The notes beneath the pieces were generated by a model that was not told where the DNA came from, made no database searches, and worked only from the letters and a program-made list of their open reading frames with translations. Shown here piece after piece: positions 37,963-47,616 of a stretch of DNA of 64,000 bases. Position 1 is the stretch's first letter. Every line of letters begins with the position of its first letter. The DNA is from an uncultured Bacteroidia bacterium. GTDB taxonomy: Bacteria; Bacteroidota; Bacteroidia; NS11-12g; UBA9320. The stretch is taken from assembly GCA_943789165.1 (NCBI GenBank), contig CALSTB010000008.1:33674-97673 (forward strand), given 5' to 3'. The translations under genes and the position numbers were made by a program.

Positions 37963-40284
37963 CTATTTGATTATCAAGACGTCTTCAACGTTTCTTCTCA
38001 ACGCATAAACGCTTGGTTCGTCTACCTTTGAGAGCCTAAAAAAGAATATGTCTTTTTCATTTGTGTCCAGTTTGGCAAGTTGCTTTACAATCTTGTATTG
38101 GTCTATCACACCGGATCTGATTTCCTCAATTCCCTCAAATTGATCATCGTCAATCCGCGCAAATAGAAAAGAAGAGATTGACATAGGTTGTAAGGCGATG
38201 TTTAACTCTGTCGCTTGTAACCACAGCCGCTGTACTGCAATTCCAGCATGTATGTACGTGTCTGGATTCCGATTCGGCATGGTAATCATCCCGAGGCACG
38301 AAGCTGCATCTACTGCTTTTTGAGATAGCTTCCCAAACTCATTTCCTAACCGCCACTTTTTAATGTGTTTGGTCACATTCCAGTTCTTTGACAAAATCAA
38401 TCCTGCACGCTCTGTTGGTGTTAAGTCAATGGTATTGATATCAATCCCATCACGCGTTGTCTCAACTTCTTGCTGGTTCCAACGAATCTCTTTTGTAAAA
38501 TGTGCATGGCCCGTTTGGTTGGTCATAAACAACTTGTCTATTTCGCCCAAGACTGCCTTAAATGCGTCTAGCTCTTGATCGTCAGTGAACAAGCGAAGCT
38601 TTGCTCCTGGAATAGTTTTTACACTATCTTCAAGTTTTTGATAGGTTTGATCATCGATGGTTTGTCGACCACCTAAATTTCGATTGGTGCATCGTCTGAA
38701 TATTTCCTTTGATAGTTGGGGATAAGGATGGCTTTTTGCACCAGCTACTTGATTGCCAAACGTAAAACTGGCCATTAACTGATTGTCTGCACCCAAAGGA
38801 AAATAATGGCTATCCACTGTTAATCCATGATTTTCAGCCGTCAGCTGTAAGTTCTCAATTGCGGCGCCAAAGCTTAATAAGGACCCGGTGTTGTTGTAAT
38901 TTAAAACGGAATCTGAACGCTGTATATCATTAAATAAAAGCAGTGTATTGTTTTGAAACACCCAATTCCAAGGTTGTACATTGCCTCCTGAAGGCGCTTG
39001 AATCGCAGCAGTTACCAATTCTTTTATTTGTGACTCAGTAAGTGAAACCGTATTGCTTTTGTCTCTTTGTAGCAGTTTTTGTTGGGCTTCTTGTAACTCT
39101 GTTTGGTAGTCCGACAAGCTAATTTTTGGATTGTCGACCGCATATTCTTCTAACTGGTGTTTTAATATATCGTTTTCGACATCATCATTAATAATGGATT
39201 CAACGTCAACAATATATCTACCAGATTTGGTGTACTGGTCCAGTAAGATACGTCGACAAACATCCGTACAAATGCCACCACCAAATATCACTCCAGACGC
39301 CAGTTGTGGCCACGTCGTAATACTTCCTTCGATTTCTAATATCGAAGCTCTCAGGCGTTCCGATGCTGTGTCTATGCCAATCATGGGAAGTAGGTATGGT
39401 ACTTTCTCTTCATTGGTCTTTGCTTCTTTTACTTTCGATAGGTCTAGATGGTCAATCAACCCATGGAAAATCGGCCAATCAGGATCTAAATCAAATCTCT
39501 CAACGTCAGTGGTACCTCTATCGCTCGAATTCATCACGACAGGAATACCTAACGATTTCGCTTTTTGCCTTGTTTGAATTTTTACCAATAAACCATCACA
39601 AACTTCGATACAAACGTCCAGTTTACCACCTTCGGTAAAAAAGGCATCGAGGTTGTCTTCGCTCAATCCTTCATGGAAACATGTGACCTTCAAAAATGGA
39701 TCAATTTCGGAAATCTCACGAGCAACTACCACCGTTTTCTTGGTATTCAAATTCTGGACTCCAGTTTGAATGCGGTTCAGGTTCGATAATTCTATGACAT
39801 CAAAATCCGCAATCACCAATTCACCACAAATGCGTTCTGTGGCAATGGTTAAGGCAATGGCTTTTCCTACAGATAAACCTATGACGCCAATTTTCTTTTG
39901 GTGTAAAACGGCTTCTTCTTCAGGGGTTATTTTATAATGATTTCGATTGGTGCGGACTTCAATAAAGTCTTTCTCACGCAGTACATGTACTAGCTTTTCT
40001 AACCAGGGATAATAGACCCAAACACCATATTCACGAGTTGGTATTCCATCCAAATACTCAAGGACGGCATTATCCAATTCCGCCTTTGTGTATTTAATAC
40101 TCGGACTTCTCAGTTTTAAAAGTTCCAGTAATTGTCCATCTATCTCATCAATGCTTTTGATAAACGGTTTTTCTTGAATTAACGCATTAAGCTTCTCAAT
40201 GTCGTTTGGTTTATCGGCGTAAAATAGAGTAGGGGAACAGATGTTTTGGTCGTGGTTTACTAACGTGTTGTTTAAGTTTAGCAT
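37963..40284 (-). CDS. Rv1355c-type fusion of an E1/ThiF-like adenylyltransferase and a nitroreductase
   Basis: 773 residues. Residues about 120-330 are a ThiF/E1-like ATP-binding fold (KIGVIGLSVGKAIAL, then DFDVIELSNLNR, the usual E1 D-x-D..NLNRQ-like pattern). Residues about 410-750 are a nitroreductase-type FMN domain (AIQAPSGGNVQPWNW, GAAIENLQL, and a late SKNWNVT segment). The pairing is known as the Rv1355c family, whose substrate is not established. By analogy an E1 unit activates a C-terminal carboxylate, and a nitroreductase oxidises a product, as in azole synthesis, but this is inference. It lies 14 nt downstream of a GCS2-CBS gene, so both are likely cotranscribed. Confidence 0.88.
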   Translation of the reverse strand: MLNLNNTLVNHDQNICSPTLFYADKPNDIEKLNALIQEKPFIKSIDEIDGQLLELLKLRSPSIKYTKAELDNAVLEYLDGIPTREYGVWVYYPWLEKLVHVLREKDFIEVRTNRNHYKITPEEEAVLHQKKIGVIGLSVGKAIALTIATERICGELVIADFDVIELSNLNRIQTGVQNLNTKKTVVVAREISEIDPFLKVTCFHEGLSEDNLDAFFTEGGKLDVCIEVCDGLLVKIQTRQKAKSLGIPVVMNSSDRGTTDVERFDLDPDWPIFHGLIDHLDLSKVKEAKTNEEKVPYLLPMIGIDTASERLRASILEIEGSITTWPQLASGVIFGGGICTDVCRRILLDQYTKSGRYIVDVESIINDDVENDILKHQLEEYAVDNPKISLSDYQTELQEAQQKLLQRDKSNTVSLTESQIKELVTAAIQAPSGGNVQPWNWVFQNNTLLLFNDIQRSDSVLNYNNTGSLLSFGAAIENLQLTAENHGLTVDSHYFPLGADNQLMASFTFGNQVAGAKSHPYPQLSKEIFRRCTNRNLGGRQTIDDQTYQKLEDSVKTIPGAKLRLFTDDQELDAFKAVLGEIDKLFMTNQTGHAHFTKEIRWNQQEVETTRDGIDINTIDLTPTERAGLILSKNWNVTKHIKKWRLGNEFGKLSQKAVDAASCLGMITMPNRNPDTYIHAGIAVQRLWLQATELNIALQPMSISSFLFARIDDDQFEGIEEIRSGVIDQYKIVKQLAKLDTNEKDIFFFRLSKVDEPSVYALRRNVEDVLIIK

Positions 40285-40298
40285 GGATAACTGGCTGT

Positions 40299-42161
40299 TT
40301 ATTTGTCAAACGGAAGTACGTCTTTAATTGTGATGATGCCTACCAGTTGCTTTCCTCGTACAACAGGCAAACAACCATATTCGTAATGTTTCATCAGCCG
40401 TATGGCTTCTTTAATTTCTAATTCTGGCGGAACAGAAATCACTTTTTTGGTCATGATGTCATCCACTATCTTAGATCCACCTTCTTCATCTAGTTTGTGC
40501 CGTTTCATATGCGTCCAGGTCAACAAACCACAGAAGTTACCAGAGCCATCTTCGACAGGTACATGGTGTATGTTTTTCCATTCCATAATGCTGGTGGCAA
40601 GGTCTGCATGGTCGTTGTAATTTACACTTAACACACCAGTGGACATGATATGCCCGACTCTGAAGGCATCCTCAGATATTACTTTTTTAAGATCTGTCGT
40701 TTTCCACTCGTGAACAGGCAGCTCAGTTTGTTGATGGTTGTACATGGATTTCGTCAGTTGAATAAGGGCATCGTCGGTTTTTAATTCTTTCTTCAAGTTT
40801 CTAAACTGAGCAATGCTCCATTGCGAACCAGATTGGCCTTTTGTACGTTTTTCGATGACTTCTAACAGTCGCGTGGCATCCGACTCATCGACTCCTGCTT
40901 TTTTAAGTCCGTCATAGGCCATGGGTAAGAATATATTTTTTGTCAGGGATTGGGTTGAATGGATTTCACCGTTCCAGTGCATCATTGACTCTTTGCCATA
41001 ACGCGCTGATTTGATGAAATTCAATTTGGCATCTCTAAAATCCATGTGGTTTGGGATATCGTTAAACGAATTTGGACGGCCATACATCAACCCAACCCAA
41101 TAAGCGAAGTTGGCCATTTCGTCTATCACAGTTGGACCAGAAGTAATGTATCGGTTTTCAATGCGTAGATGTGGTTTTCCACCGCCAACACCGTAACAGG
41201 GTCTGTTCCAGCGGTAGATGGTACTGTTGTTTAAACAAAGAGCCTCTAATTTTGGTATGGTGCCATTAGATAAAAGATCTAAAGAGTCGTGTTCAATTTC
41301 TTTTGACAGCAGGATTTTATAATTCGCAACGTCGTTTTTAAAAATATCAGTTGCACTTCCGGTCGCCCAGTGATTACCAAAGCTGACACGTGCTTCTTGA
41401 TTTCGTAAGGCAAATGACGTTCTTCTAGTATCAATGCTTTGCTGAAACAAAGCAATTCGTGTTTCGTTCCACAATTCACGACCAAGCAATAACGGGGAGT
41501 TTGTACAAATGGCCATCACAGGTCCTGAAATCGCTTGAGACCAATTATAACTAGAAACAAAGTCTTCAGGTGCAATTTGTAAGTGAAGTTGGAAACTGGT
41601 GTTACAGGCTTCAAACAAGACGGAGTCGTGCGCTACAGACAACTCATCAACCCCACTAATTTTTAATTCGATATCAGCACCACGTGCTTCTTTGATAACT
41701 TGGTTCATTGCCCAGTATCGGGGAGATTGCGTCATATAATCGAAATGCAATTCAGCTTTACTGATGGTTGGCAATATACCGGTTAGTACAATTTTAGTGT
41801 TTTTGGTCTTCGCAACTTCGTGGGCTTTTTGTAGCAGACTGCGAAGCTGGTTCTCCATACTTGTGAAACAATCACCTGTTAACTCGAACGGGTCTAAGTT
41901 GATTTCAAGGTTATAACGTGCCAGTTCTGTTGTAAAATGAGGATCTTCCATCAATGGTAAGAGTTCCTGTGCATTTTGAGCTGGTCTCCATTGATCGGTT
42001 ACTAAACATAACTCTTGTTCAGCACCAATACGCGTTATGCCAGTTTCAAAACGGTTCTCCCGAATCATTTGGTCCATCGCATCGATATCGTTTAACAGAT
42101 GTCGAATGAATTTGATTCGAGTTTCCTTGGTAACCTGAGAATTGGCAAGCTGCTGACCCAT
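40299..42161 (-). CDS. Glutamate-cysteine ligase (GCS2)-like enzyme fused to a CBS domain pair
   Basis: 620 residues from the ATG at 42159-42161; a TTG at 42197 would add 12. Residues about 1-480 are a GCS2/YbdK-type ATP-dependent carboxylate-amine ligase (GAEQELCLV, LEINLDPFEL, RIENRYITSGPT). Residues about 495-618 form two CBS repeats (HIMSTGVLSV and DIMTKKVISVPP), likely an adenylate-sensing regulatory module. It could make gamma-glutamyl-cysteine or another gamma-glutamyl or peptide amide. No glutathione synthase is nearby. It leads the two-gene unit with the E1/nitroreductase fusion. Confidence 0.88.
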   Translation of the reverse strand: MGQQLANSQVTKETRIKFIRHLLNDIDAMDQMIRENRFETGITRIGAEQELCLVTDQWRPAQNAQELLPLMEDPHFTTELARYNLEINLDPFELTGDCFTSMENQLRSLLQKAHEVAKTKNTKIVLTGILPTISKAELHFDYMTQSPRYWAMNQVIKEARGADIELKISGVDELSVAHDSVLFEACNTSFQLHLQIAPEDFVSSYNWSQAISGPVMAICTNSPLLLGRELWNETRIALFQQSIDTRRTSFALRNQEARVSFGNHWATGSATDIFKNDVANYKILLSKEIEHDSLDLLSNGTIPKLEALCLNNSTIYRWNRPCYGVGGGKPHLRIENRYITSGPTVIDEMANFAYWVGLMYGRPNSFNDIPNHMDFRDAKLNFIKSARYGKESMMHWNGEIHSTQSLTKNIFLPMAYDGLKKAGVDESDATRLLEVIEKRTKGQSGSQWSIAQFRNLKKELKTDDALIQLTKSMYNHQQTELPVHEWKTTDLKKVISEDAFRVGHIMSTGVLSVNYNDHADLATSIMEWKNIHHVPVEDGSGNFCGLLTWTHMKRHKLDEEGGSKIVDDIMTKKVISVPPELEIKEAIRLMKHYEYGCLPVVRGKQLVGIITIKDVLPFDK

Positions 42162-42283
42162 TGGCAATCTTCTAAACCGTGCAAATGCTAGATGCAATTC
42201 GGTTCAGCCAAAAGTAAGTTTCGTTTGCCTGCTGGTATATGACAAATGACAGTCTCGTACCTGTGATTCGTCTTTTTTCTGAC

Positions 42284-44020
42284 TTAGATTCTACTCTGGT
42301 AGGTATACAATTCGTAGTAGCGGCCTTGCTTGGCTAACAATTCTGTATGGTTTCCACGTTCTACGATTTGTCCTTCCTCAATCACCAAAATTTGGTCGGC
42401 TTGTTGAATGGTACTTAGTCTGTGGGCAATCACAAACGTCGTCCTGTTTTTCATCAAGATGTTCAAACTCTTTTGAATAAAGGATTCACTTTCTGTATCT
42501 AGATTGGATGTGGCCTCATCTAAAATAATGATTCTAGGATTTGCTAGCAATGCTCTTGCAATTGAAATCCGTTGTCGTTGTCCGCCAGAAAGTTTTACTC
42601 CTCGCTCTCCAATAACCGTGTCTAAGCCATCTTCAAATCTATCAGTGAATTCGCTTACGTACGCGCCTTCAACTGCGGCTAGAAGTTCTTCTTCGGTTGC
42701 ATTTGGCCGAGGAAACAGAATGTTTTCTCTAATAGTTCCCTCATATAAAAAGTCATCTTGCAACACAACACCTAAGTGTTGACGGTAACTGCTCAAATTG
42801 ACTTTTGATAAATCAGTACCATCCAATGAAACGATACCTTCGGCTGGATTTAAAAAAGTAGCTGCTAAACTGGCTATGGTTGACTTTCCCGAACCCGATG
42901 AACCAACCAAAGCTGTAACACTGCCTGCTTTCGCCTCAAACGAAATGTTATGTAAAACCTCTTTGCTTTCTTCATAGCTAAACGAAACATTATCAAATTG
43001 GATGTCCCCTGTGATTTTGTCTAAAACGATGGTCCTGTCCTTACCGTTGTCTTCTTCATTCATGTCCATCAATTCTTGAGTTCTATCTAAACCTGCCAAC
43101 GCTTCGGTAAGTTGAGATCCTATGTTGCTCATCTGCACAATTGGCGCAATCATAAATCCAAGAAACAAGGTGAAAGAAACAAATTCACCAGTGGTCATAG
43201 TGCCGTGCATGATGAAGTAACCACCAATTCCCATGATGCCCGCTGAGGCTAAGCCCAGTAAAAAAGTGGATGAGCTGGTGATTAACGCAGTTGAGGTTAA
43301 ACTCTTTTTTACATTCAAAAACAACCGTTCAACACCGTCTTCAAATGTTCTATTTTCTTGTTCTTCGGCATTAAAGCCTTTTATCACTCTTACACCGTTT
43401 AATGTTTCTGTTAACCTTCCAGTGACTTCTGCTTGAATCTTTCCGCGTTCTCTAAAAATAGGCCGGATGTATTTAAAAGCTTTGAGTGCAATGACGGCGA
43501 ATAACGCCACAGGCACTAAGACAAACAATGTCATCATGGCATTAATCTTTATCAGTATCACCAGAGAAATCACGGCAGTAATACTTCCGCCGATTAATTG
43601 CACAAAGCCAGTACCTACCAAATTTCGAACACCTTCGACGTCTGTCATTACCCTTGAAACTAAAGCGCCGGACTTATTGTTGTCGAAAAAACTGATGGGT
43701 AACGTGAGTAACTTACGCTGCACTTTGGCACGTAAAACTGATATTAAATGTTGTGCTTCTACACTAAGTATTCTGGTTAATGCAAACGAGATAATGGCCT
43801 GTACCAGTATGGCTAGTCCGACCACCAATAGTAATGTCTTGAGGGAAGCGACATCCTGAGAAGGGATTACGTCATCCAATAAACTTTTACTGGCATAGGG
43901 CAATACTAGGCCTGCAAGACTTTTTATTATGATTAAACCCAACCCGAGGAAGATGATTGATTTTCTTGGCCAGATAAATTCCTTAGCTGCCCAGAGAAAC
44001 GAGACTTTTTTGTTACTCAT
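42284..44020 (-). CDS. ABC exporter, fused permease and ATPase (MsbA-like)
   Basis: 578 residues from the ATG at 44018-44020; the longer frame adds non-conserved residues. A six-TM exporter domain (about 20-320) precedes the nucleotide-binding domain with Walker A GSSGSGKST, signature LSGGQRQR and Walker B IIILDEATSNLD. It is a homodimeric type IV exporter. MsbA-type lipid flippase or multidrug exporter activity are both possible. It sits alone, with a terminator-like hairpin just upstream that belongs to the next gene. Confidence 0.92.
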   Translation of the reverse strand: MSNKKVSFLWAAKEFIWPRKSIIFLGLGLIIIKSLAGLVLPYASKSLLDDVIPSQDVASLKTLLLVVGLAILVQAIISFALTRILSVEAQHLISVLRAKVQRKLLTLPISFFDNNKSGALVSRVMTDVEGVRNLVGTGFVQLIGGSITAVISLVILIKINAMMTLFVLVPVALFAVIALKAFKYIRPIFRERGKIQAEVTGRLTETLNGVRVIKGFNAEEQENRTFEDGVERLFLNVKKSLTSTALITSSSTFLLGLASAGIMGIGGYFIMHGTMTTGEFVSFTLFLGFMIAPIVQMSNIGSQLTEALAGLDRTQELMDMNEEDNGKDRTIVLDKITGDIQFDNVSFSYEESKEVLHNISFEAKAGSVTALVGSSGSGKSTIASLAATFLNPAEGIVSLDGTDLSKVNLSSYRQHLGVVLQDDFLYEGTIRENILFPRPNATEEELLAAVEGAYVSEFTDRFEDGLDTVIGERGVKLSGGQRQRISIARALLANPRIIILDEATSNLDTESESFIQKSLNILMKNRTTFVIAHRLSTIQQADQILVIEEGQIVERGNHTELLAKQGRYYELYTYQSRI

Positions 44021-44077
44021 ATCTCTCAATAGGCCATTATCAAGCCAAAACGTAATTGCTGACGAATAGGCAGACAA

Positions 44078-44113
44078 AAAAAATCGCACCCTTTTATGGC
44101 TGCGATCTTTTTT
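44078..44113 (-). terminator. Rho-independent terminator (bidirectional form)
   Basis: ATCGCA (44083-44088) pairs with TGCGAT (44101-44106) around a 12-nt loop, with an A-run before and a T-run after. On the minus strand it follows the stop of the large lipoprotein gene by about 30 nt. Confidence 0.7.
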
Positions 44114-44142
44114 GAAGGTTGGTTCTAGTTTTGGTTAATACA

Positions 44143-45966
44143 TCAGTCGTTCATAGTAAATGTGATTTCGCCATCTTCAAGGCTCCTTGACACATATTGA
44201 CCCGTGGGCGCAACAAATTCTTGAAATGCTCCAAAGAAAATTACTTTGTTATAGCCTCCAGGGGATAAGTCCCATTTGAAAAAGTCAACGCGTATGCCTT
44301 CAGGAACTATGGCGTCATTTGGTGTTAAATCAGTTGTAAAGTCAATCATCCATTTATCTGACTTGTCATCTTTAAAAGTGTAAAAATGTGGTTGTCCGTC
44401 CATTTTGAAATCTGACAACATCGTGATTTCTAAAAATCTTCCAGTGATTGTACCTCTAGCACCATCGCCAATCTTGATGCTCATTTGATTTTTGTCTTTA
44501 TTCTGACCCACAAGGAAATCACCATTAATCGCAAATTGTGTACCATCAATGTAGTAAGAGCAGGAGAATGATTTAATATCATCTGTATAGTCTACATCAA
44601 CAGAATTGGTTGCACCATCTGGACAAAACTGCAAATTGCCAAGATTTAAATTTGATTGGGTTGTAGAGATGTCGTTGATCTTTTGTTTTTTATAATTGGC
44701 TTTACTTCTTAAACTTAAACTGTAATTACTGTTGGTCAACAATTCCGCAGTAAATACACCATTGATTGTCGTTGCAACATACCTACCACCGATAATGACT
44801 CTAGCCTCATCTGTAGGTTTGTTATTACAATCTACAATCTTTCCAGTCACTTCAATCGGTTCGGGAAACATATCGTCTGGAATAACGATGTCTTGTATTT
44901 TTCCAGATGCTGGTACAATTAAATTGACTTTAAAAGGTGTTAATCCTTTTGGTCCTCCTGATATCGTCATAGTGATATCTACATTTATGGGCATCAAACC
45001 TCGGTATTTGCCTTGAGTACACGTATTGCCACCACGAGAACCGGCCTGAGTTGTACTCATTTCGATTCTTACGTTCTGGACAGGTGTTCCATTTTCATGA
45101 AGAATGGTTCCATTTGCTTCTCGGGCATCAATTTTTATGTCGTAGTTCCAAAACGAAAAATGTTTCACACTTCCTACGTATTTGTTGCCAATTTTTTGGG
45201 CTTCACCTTCTTCAACCCAATAGCCTTTTTCTTCATTGAAATACCACATTGGAATAGTAGCAGGTGCGTTTGAAGATAATTCTTCGGGAATGGATGCGCT
45301 TAGTTCAGCGGTATTTCCTTCCGACAATTGCAATGGGTTTCCATTATCATCTGTTAATTCAATTGCCATCATACCGAAAGAGGCTAAAAGCGATTCTCCG
45401 TCTACGCTTGCAGATCGTAAACTACCCGGCATGATTTGATTGATGTCATCAGCTGTTGGGTCGATATATGTACCACTCACATTTACGTTTCCAGAATAGG
45501 CGGTACCAGATTCAGTTACAAAACCACTTCCCATGTCTACAGAAACCGTTTCAAAATTAACAACACCGCCATCCGTTGCTTTAAAACTGCCAGCTTTGGT
45601 TTTCTTTAATAGTTTAATATCCACTAAGTTGGTTCCTGGACTAGGGTAGAAGCTTCGACTTCCCAAAAAGTAACCTTGTTTTTCTACCTTCACATACGCA
45701 TGCTTTGAATATACTGACGCGCTTTCGACATAGAAAAATCCATGTTCGTCCGTTACGGTTGCAGTCCCCATAATGTCTACACGTGCATTGGCAACTGGTT
45801 GTTCGTTTTCATCAACGACAGCTCCAGATATAGTGTGATTTTCTGATTGACCTACTTCAATGTCGTAGTCTGGTAACATGTCGTTTTTATCCAGCGTACA
45901 CTGATTGAAAATAAGAATGATGAATGAAATTAAAAGGACGAGTGTTTTGGTGTTTGGTTTTTTCAT
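44143..45966 (-). CDS. Large lipoprotein with carboxypeptidase-regulatory-like domains
   Basis: 607 residues. The lipoprotein signal ends at IFNQC. Residues about 45-120 are a CarboxypepD_reg-like fold (ISGAVVDENEQPVANARVDI). The central part (WYFNEEKGYWVEEGEAQ, KHFSFWNYD) resembles the extracellular region of CILP/FAM171-type proteins. A second regulatory-like domain follows near residue 370 (VTGKIVDCNNKPTDEARVII). It is probably a surface or periplasmic lipoprotein of structural role. It has its own promoter and terminator. No catalytic motif is seen. Confidence 0.8.
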   Translation of the reverse strand: MKKPNTKTLVLLISFIILIFNQCTLDKNDMLPDYDIEVGQSENHTISGAVVDENEQPVANARVDIMGTATVTDEHGFFYVESASVYSKHAYVKVEKQGYFLGSRSFYPSPGTNLVDIKLLKKTKAGSFKATDGGVVNFETVSVDMGSGFVTESGTAYSGNVNVSGTYIDPTADDINQIMPGSLRSASVDGESLLASFGMMAIELTDDNGNPLQLSEGNTAELSASIPEELSSNAPATIPMWYFNEEKGYWVEEGEAQKIGNKYVGSVKHFSFWNYDIKIDAREANGTILHENGTPVQNVRIEMSTTQAGSRGGNTCTQGKYRGLMPINVDITMTISGGPKGLTPFKVNLIVPASGKIQDIVIPDDMFPEPIEVTGKIVDCNNKPTDEARVIIGGRYVATTINGVFTAELLTNSNYSLSLRSKANYKKQKINDISTTQSNLNLGNLQFCPDGATNSVDVDYTDDIKSFSCSYYIDGTQFAINGDFLVGQNKDKNQMSIKIGDGARGTITGRFLEITMLSDFKMDGQPHFYTFKDDKSDKWMIDFTTDLTPNDAIVPEGIRVDFFKWDLSPGGYNKVIFFGAFQEFVAPTGQYVSRSLEDGEITFTMND

Positions 45967-45986
45967 ATGGGTCTTTATTTAAGATA

Positions 45987-46016
45987 CAAGGTATAAAGAA
46001 AACGGTCTCTGTCAAA
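45987..46016 (-). promoter_or_regulatory. Promoter of the large lipoprotein gene
   Basis: On the minus strand, TTTG (46013-46016) is followed after exactly 19 nt by TACCTTG (45987-45993), a good match to the bacteroidete consensus. It lies about 20 nt upstream of the ATG at 45966. Confidence 0.55.
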
Positions 46017-46222
46017 TGATCGATATCTTCGATAAAAGACTGTAAAATTTGTTAAGTCGCATATAGCCTACAAAAATCCTGACAAGCCATCTGATTTAAT
46101 GTCGGAGTCATGACAAAGCTTTTATGCTTTAGTTGTATACCGTCAGCAAAAAGTGAACTATTAAGGGTAAAGATTTAAGAGAGGGGTTTTAATAACTTTA
46201 TAACCCTTTAAATCACCCAGAG

Positions 46223-46570
46223 ATGGTAAAAAAGAAAAGCACAAGTTCACTGATCAGTGACTTAAAAAGAAAGACCAGAAAGGTCTACAGTTCAGAAGAA
46301 AAGATTAGAATCATTATTGATGGCATACGTGGTGAAACCACCATAGCAGAGTTATGCAGGAAGGAAGGTATTAGTCAAGGCAATTATTACAAATGGGCCA
46401 AAGACTTTATGGAAGCCGGTAAACGTCGTTTATCTGGCGACACTATGCGTGAAGCCAATACAACTGAGGTTCATGAGATAAAGACAGAGAACCAATCACT
46501 CAAAGAACTGGTAGCAGAACTTTCTTTACGCAACAGAGAGTTGAAAAAAAACTTAAGTGGCGAAGAATAG
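46223..46570 (+). CDS. IS3-like transposase OrfA (helix-turn-helix)
   Basis: 115 residues with an N-terminal helix-turn-helix (EEKIRIIIDGIRGETTIAEL, then CRKEGISQGNYYKWAKDF) and a C-terminal leucine-rich coiled coil (about residues 85-112) for multimer formation. It binds the IS ends. It ends 14 nt before orfB, with no frameshift overlap. Confidence 0.92.
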   Translation: MVKKKSTSSLISDLKRKTRKVYSSEEKIRIIIDGIRGETTIAELCRKEGISQGNYYKWAKDFMEAGKRRLSGDTMREANTTEVHEIKTENQSLKELVAELSLRNRELKKNLSGEE

Positions 46571-46572
46571 AA

Positions 46573-46579
46573 AGGAGGA
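46573..46579 (+). promoter_or_regulatory. Strong Shine-Dalgarno site of orfB
   Basis: AGGAGGA lies 5 nt before the orfB ATG. Genes of the host around it lack such sites, as usual in Bacteroidota, so the canonical site hints at an origin outside this lineage or a different translation strategy for the IS. Confidence 0.55.
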
Positions 46580-46584
46580 AGTAT

Positions 46585-47559
46585 ATGCATTACAGTCAAC
46601 AAGAAAAGTACGAATTAATTCATCTTGTGGAGCAATCCGATTTAGGTGTAATCCGTACACTCAGAGAGTTAAAGATAAACAAAACCACCTTTTACAATTG
46701 GTACAAATCCTTTACCGAAGATGGTTATGAAGGATTAGCTCGTAAACCATCGAAAAGAAAGAGTTCGTGGAATCAAATTAATGAATCGGACAGAGACAAG
46801 GTGGTTGAAATAGCCCTAGAACAATCCGAACTTTCCCCTAGAGAAGTAGCCTGGTATATAACCGATACGTATAGCTATTACATTAGCGAATCAAGTGTGT
46901 ACCGCATCTTAAAAGCTAATGGTCTGATATCAACACCTTCCTTTAGAATCATGAGTGCATCAGACAGTTTTCATGACAAAACAACACATGTTAATCAGAT
47001 GTGGCAAACAGACTTCACCTACTTTAAGATCTTTGGTTGGGGTTGGTATTACCTCTCTACAGTTCTAGACGATTACAGCCGATTTATTGTCAACTGGAAG
47101 CTGTGTTCCTCTATGAAGGCAGAAGATGTTAAAGCTACCTTAAATGAAGCTTTACTTGCTTCGGACGTTCCAGAGAACAGTAGACCTAAACTTCTTTCGG
47201 ACAATGGATCATGCTACATATCACTAGAACTTGCCAATTATCTACAGATCCAAAATATGAAACACGTTCGAGGTAGGCCTCTTCACCCTCAGACTCAAGG
47301 AAAGATTGAACGTTATCATAGATCCATGAAGAATGTGGTCAAATTGGACAATTACTTCAGCCCGGAACAGCTGGAACAAAAACTTAATGAGTTCGTTTAT
47401 TATTACAACAATAAACGCTACCATGAATCTTTGCAAAACCTGACTCCTGCAGAGGTTTATCACGGCAAAGCTGAGTCGAAATTGAAGCAACGAAGAATGA
47501 CTAAATCAAGAACGCTAAAAGCACGAAAAAAACAGTATCAAAAATTAAACCTAAATTAG
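46585..47559 (+). CDS. IS3-like transposase OrfB (DDE integrase core)
   Basis: 324 residues. An N-terminal helix-turn-helix region (about 1-60) and an HTH_21-like segment precede the rve integrase core. The catalytic triad is D143 (QTDFTYFK), D206 (SDNGSC) and E242 (KIERYHRS), with the family-typical 35 residues between the second Asp and the Glu. It appears intact, so the element may be active. In most IS3 members OrfAB is made by -1 frameshifting; here orfB has its own ATG and strong ribosome-binding site. Confidence 0.93.
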   Translation: MHYSQQEKYELIHLVEQSDLGVIRTLRELKINKTTFYNWYKSFTEDGYEGLARKPSKRKSSWNQINESDRDKVVEIALEQSELSPREVAWYITDTYSYYISESSVYRILKANGLISTPSFRIMSASDSFHDKTTHVNQMWQTDFTYFKIFGWGWYYLSTVLDDYSRFIVNWKLCSSMKAEDVKATLNEALLASDVPENSRPKLLSDNGSCYISLELANYLQIQNMKHVRGRPLHPQTQGKIERYHRSMKNVVKLDNYFSPEQLEQKLNEFVYYYNNKRYHESLQNLTPAEVYHGKAESKLKQRRMTKSRTLKARKKQYQKLNLN

Positions 47560-47616
47560 CATGAACTCTCTCTTAGCTTTTGACCCCAAAAGTTCAACTT
47601 TCGCTGAAGACGTACA

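Larger units (their letters stand above)
46134..47616 (+). mobile_element. IS3-like insertion sequence, 1483 bp
   Basis: The ends are imperfect inverted repeats of about 45 bp: the left end starts TGTATACCGTCAGC, and the right end (reverse complement) starts TGTACGTCTTCAGC, with later shared AGTTGAACT-like and TAAGAGAG blocks. Termini are TG...CA as in the IS3 family. It carries an orfA/orfB pair. No clear target-site duplication is visible next to these ends, so the flanks may have been rearranged or the true ends differ slightly. It interrupts the 3' end of the sialidase-like gene to its right. Confidence 0.85.
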
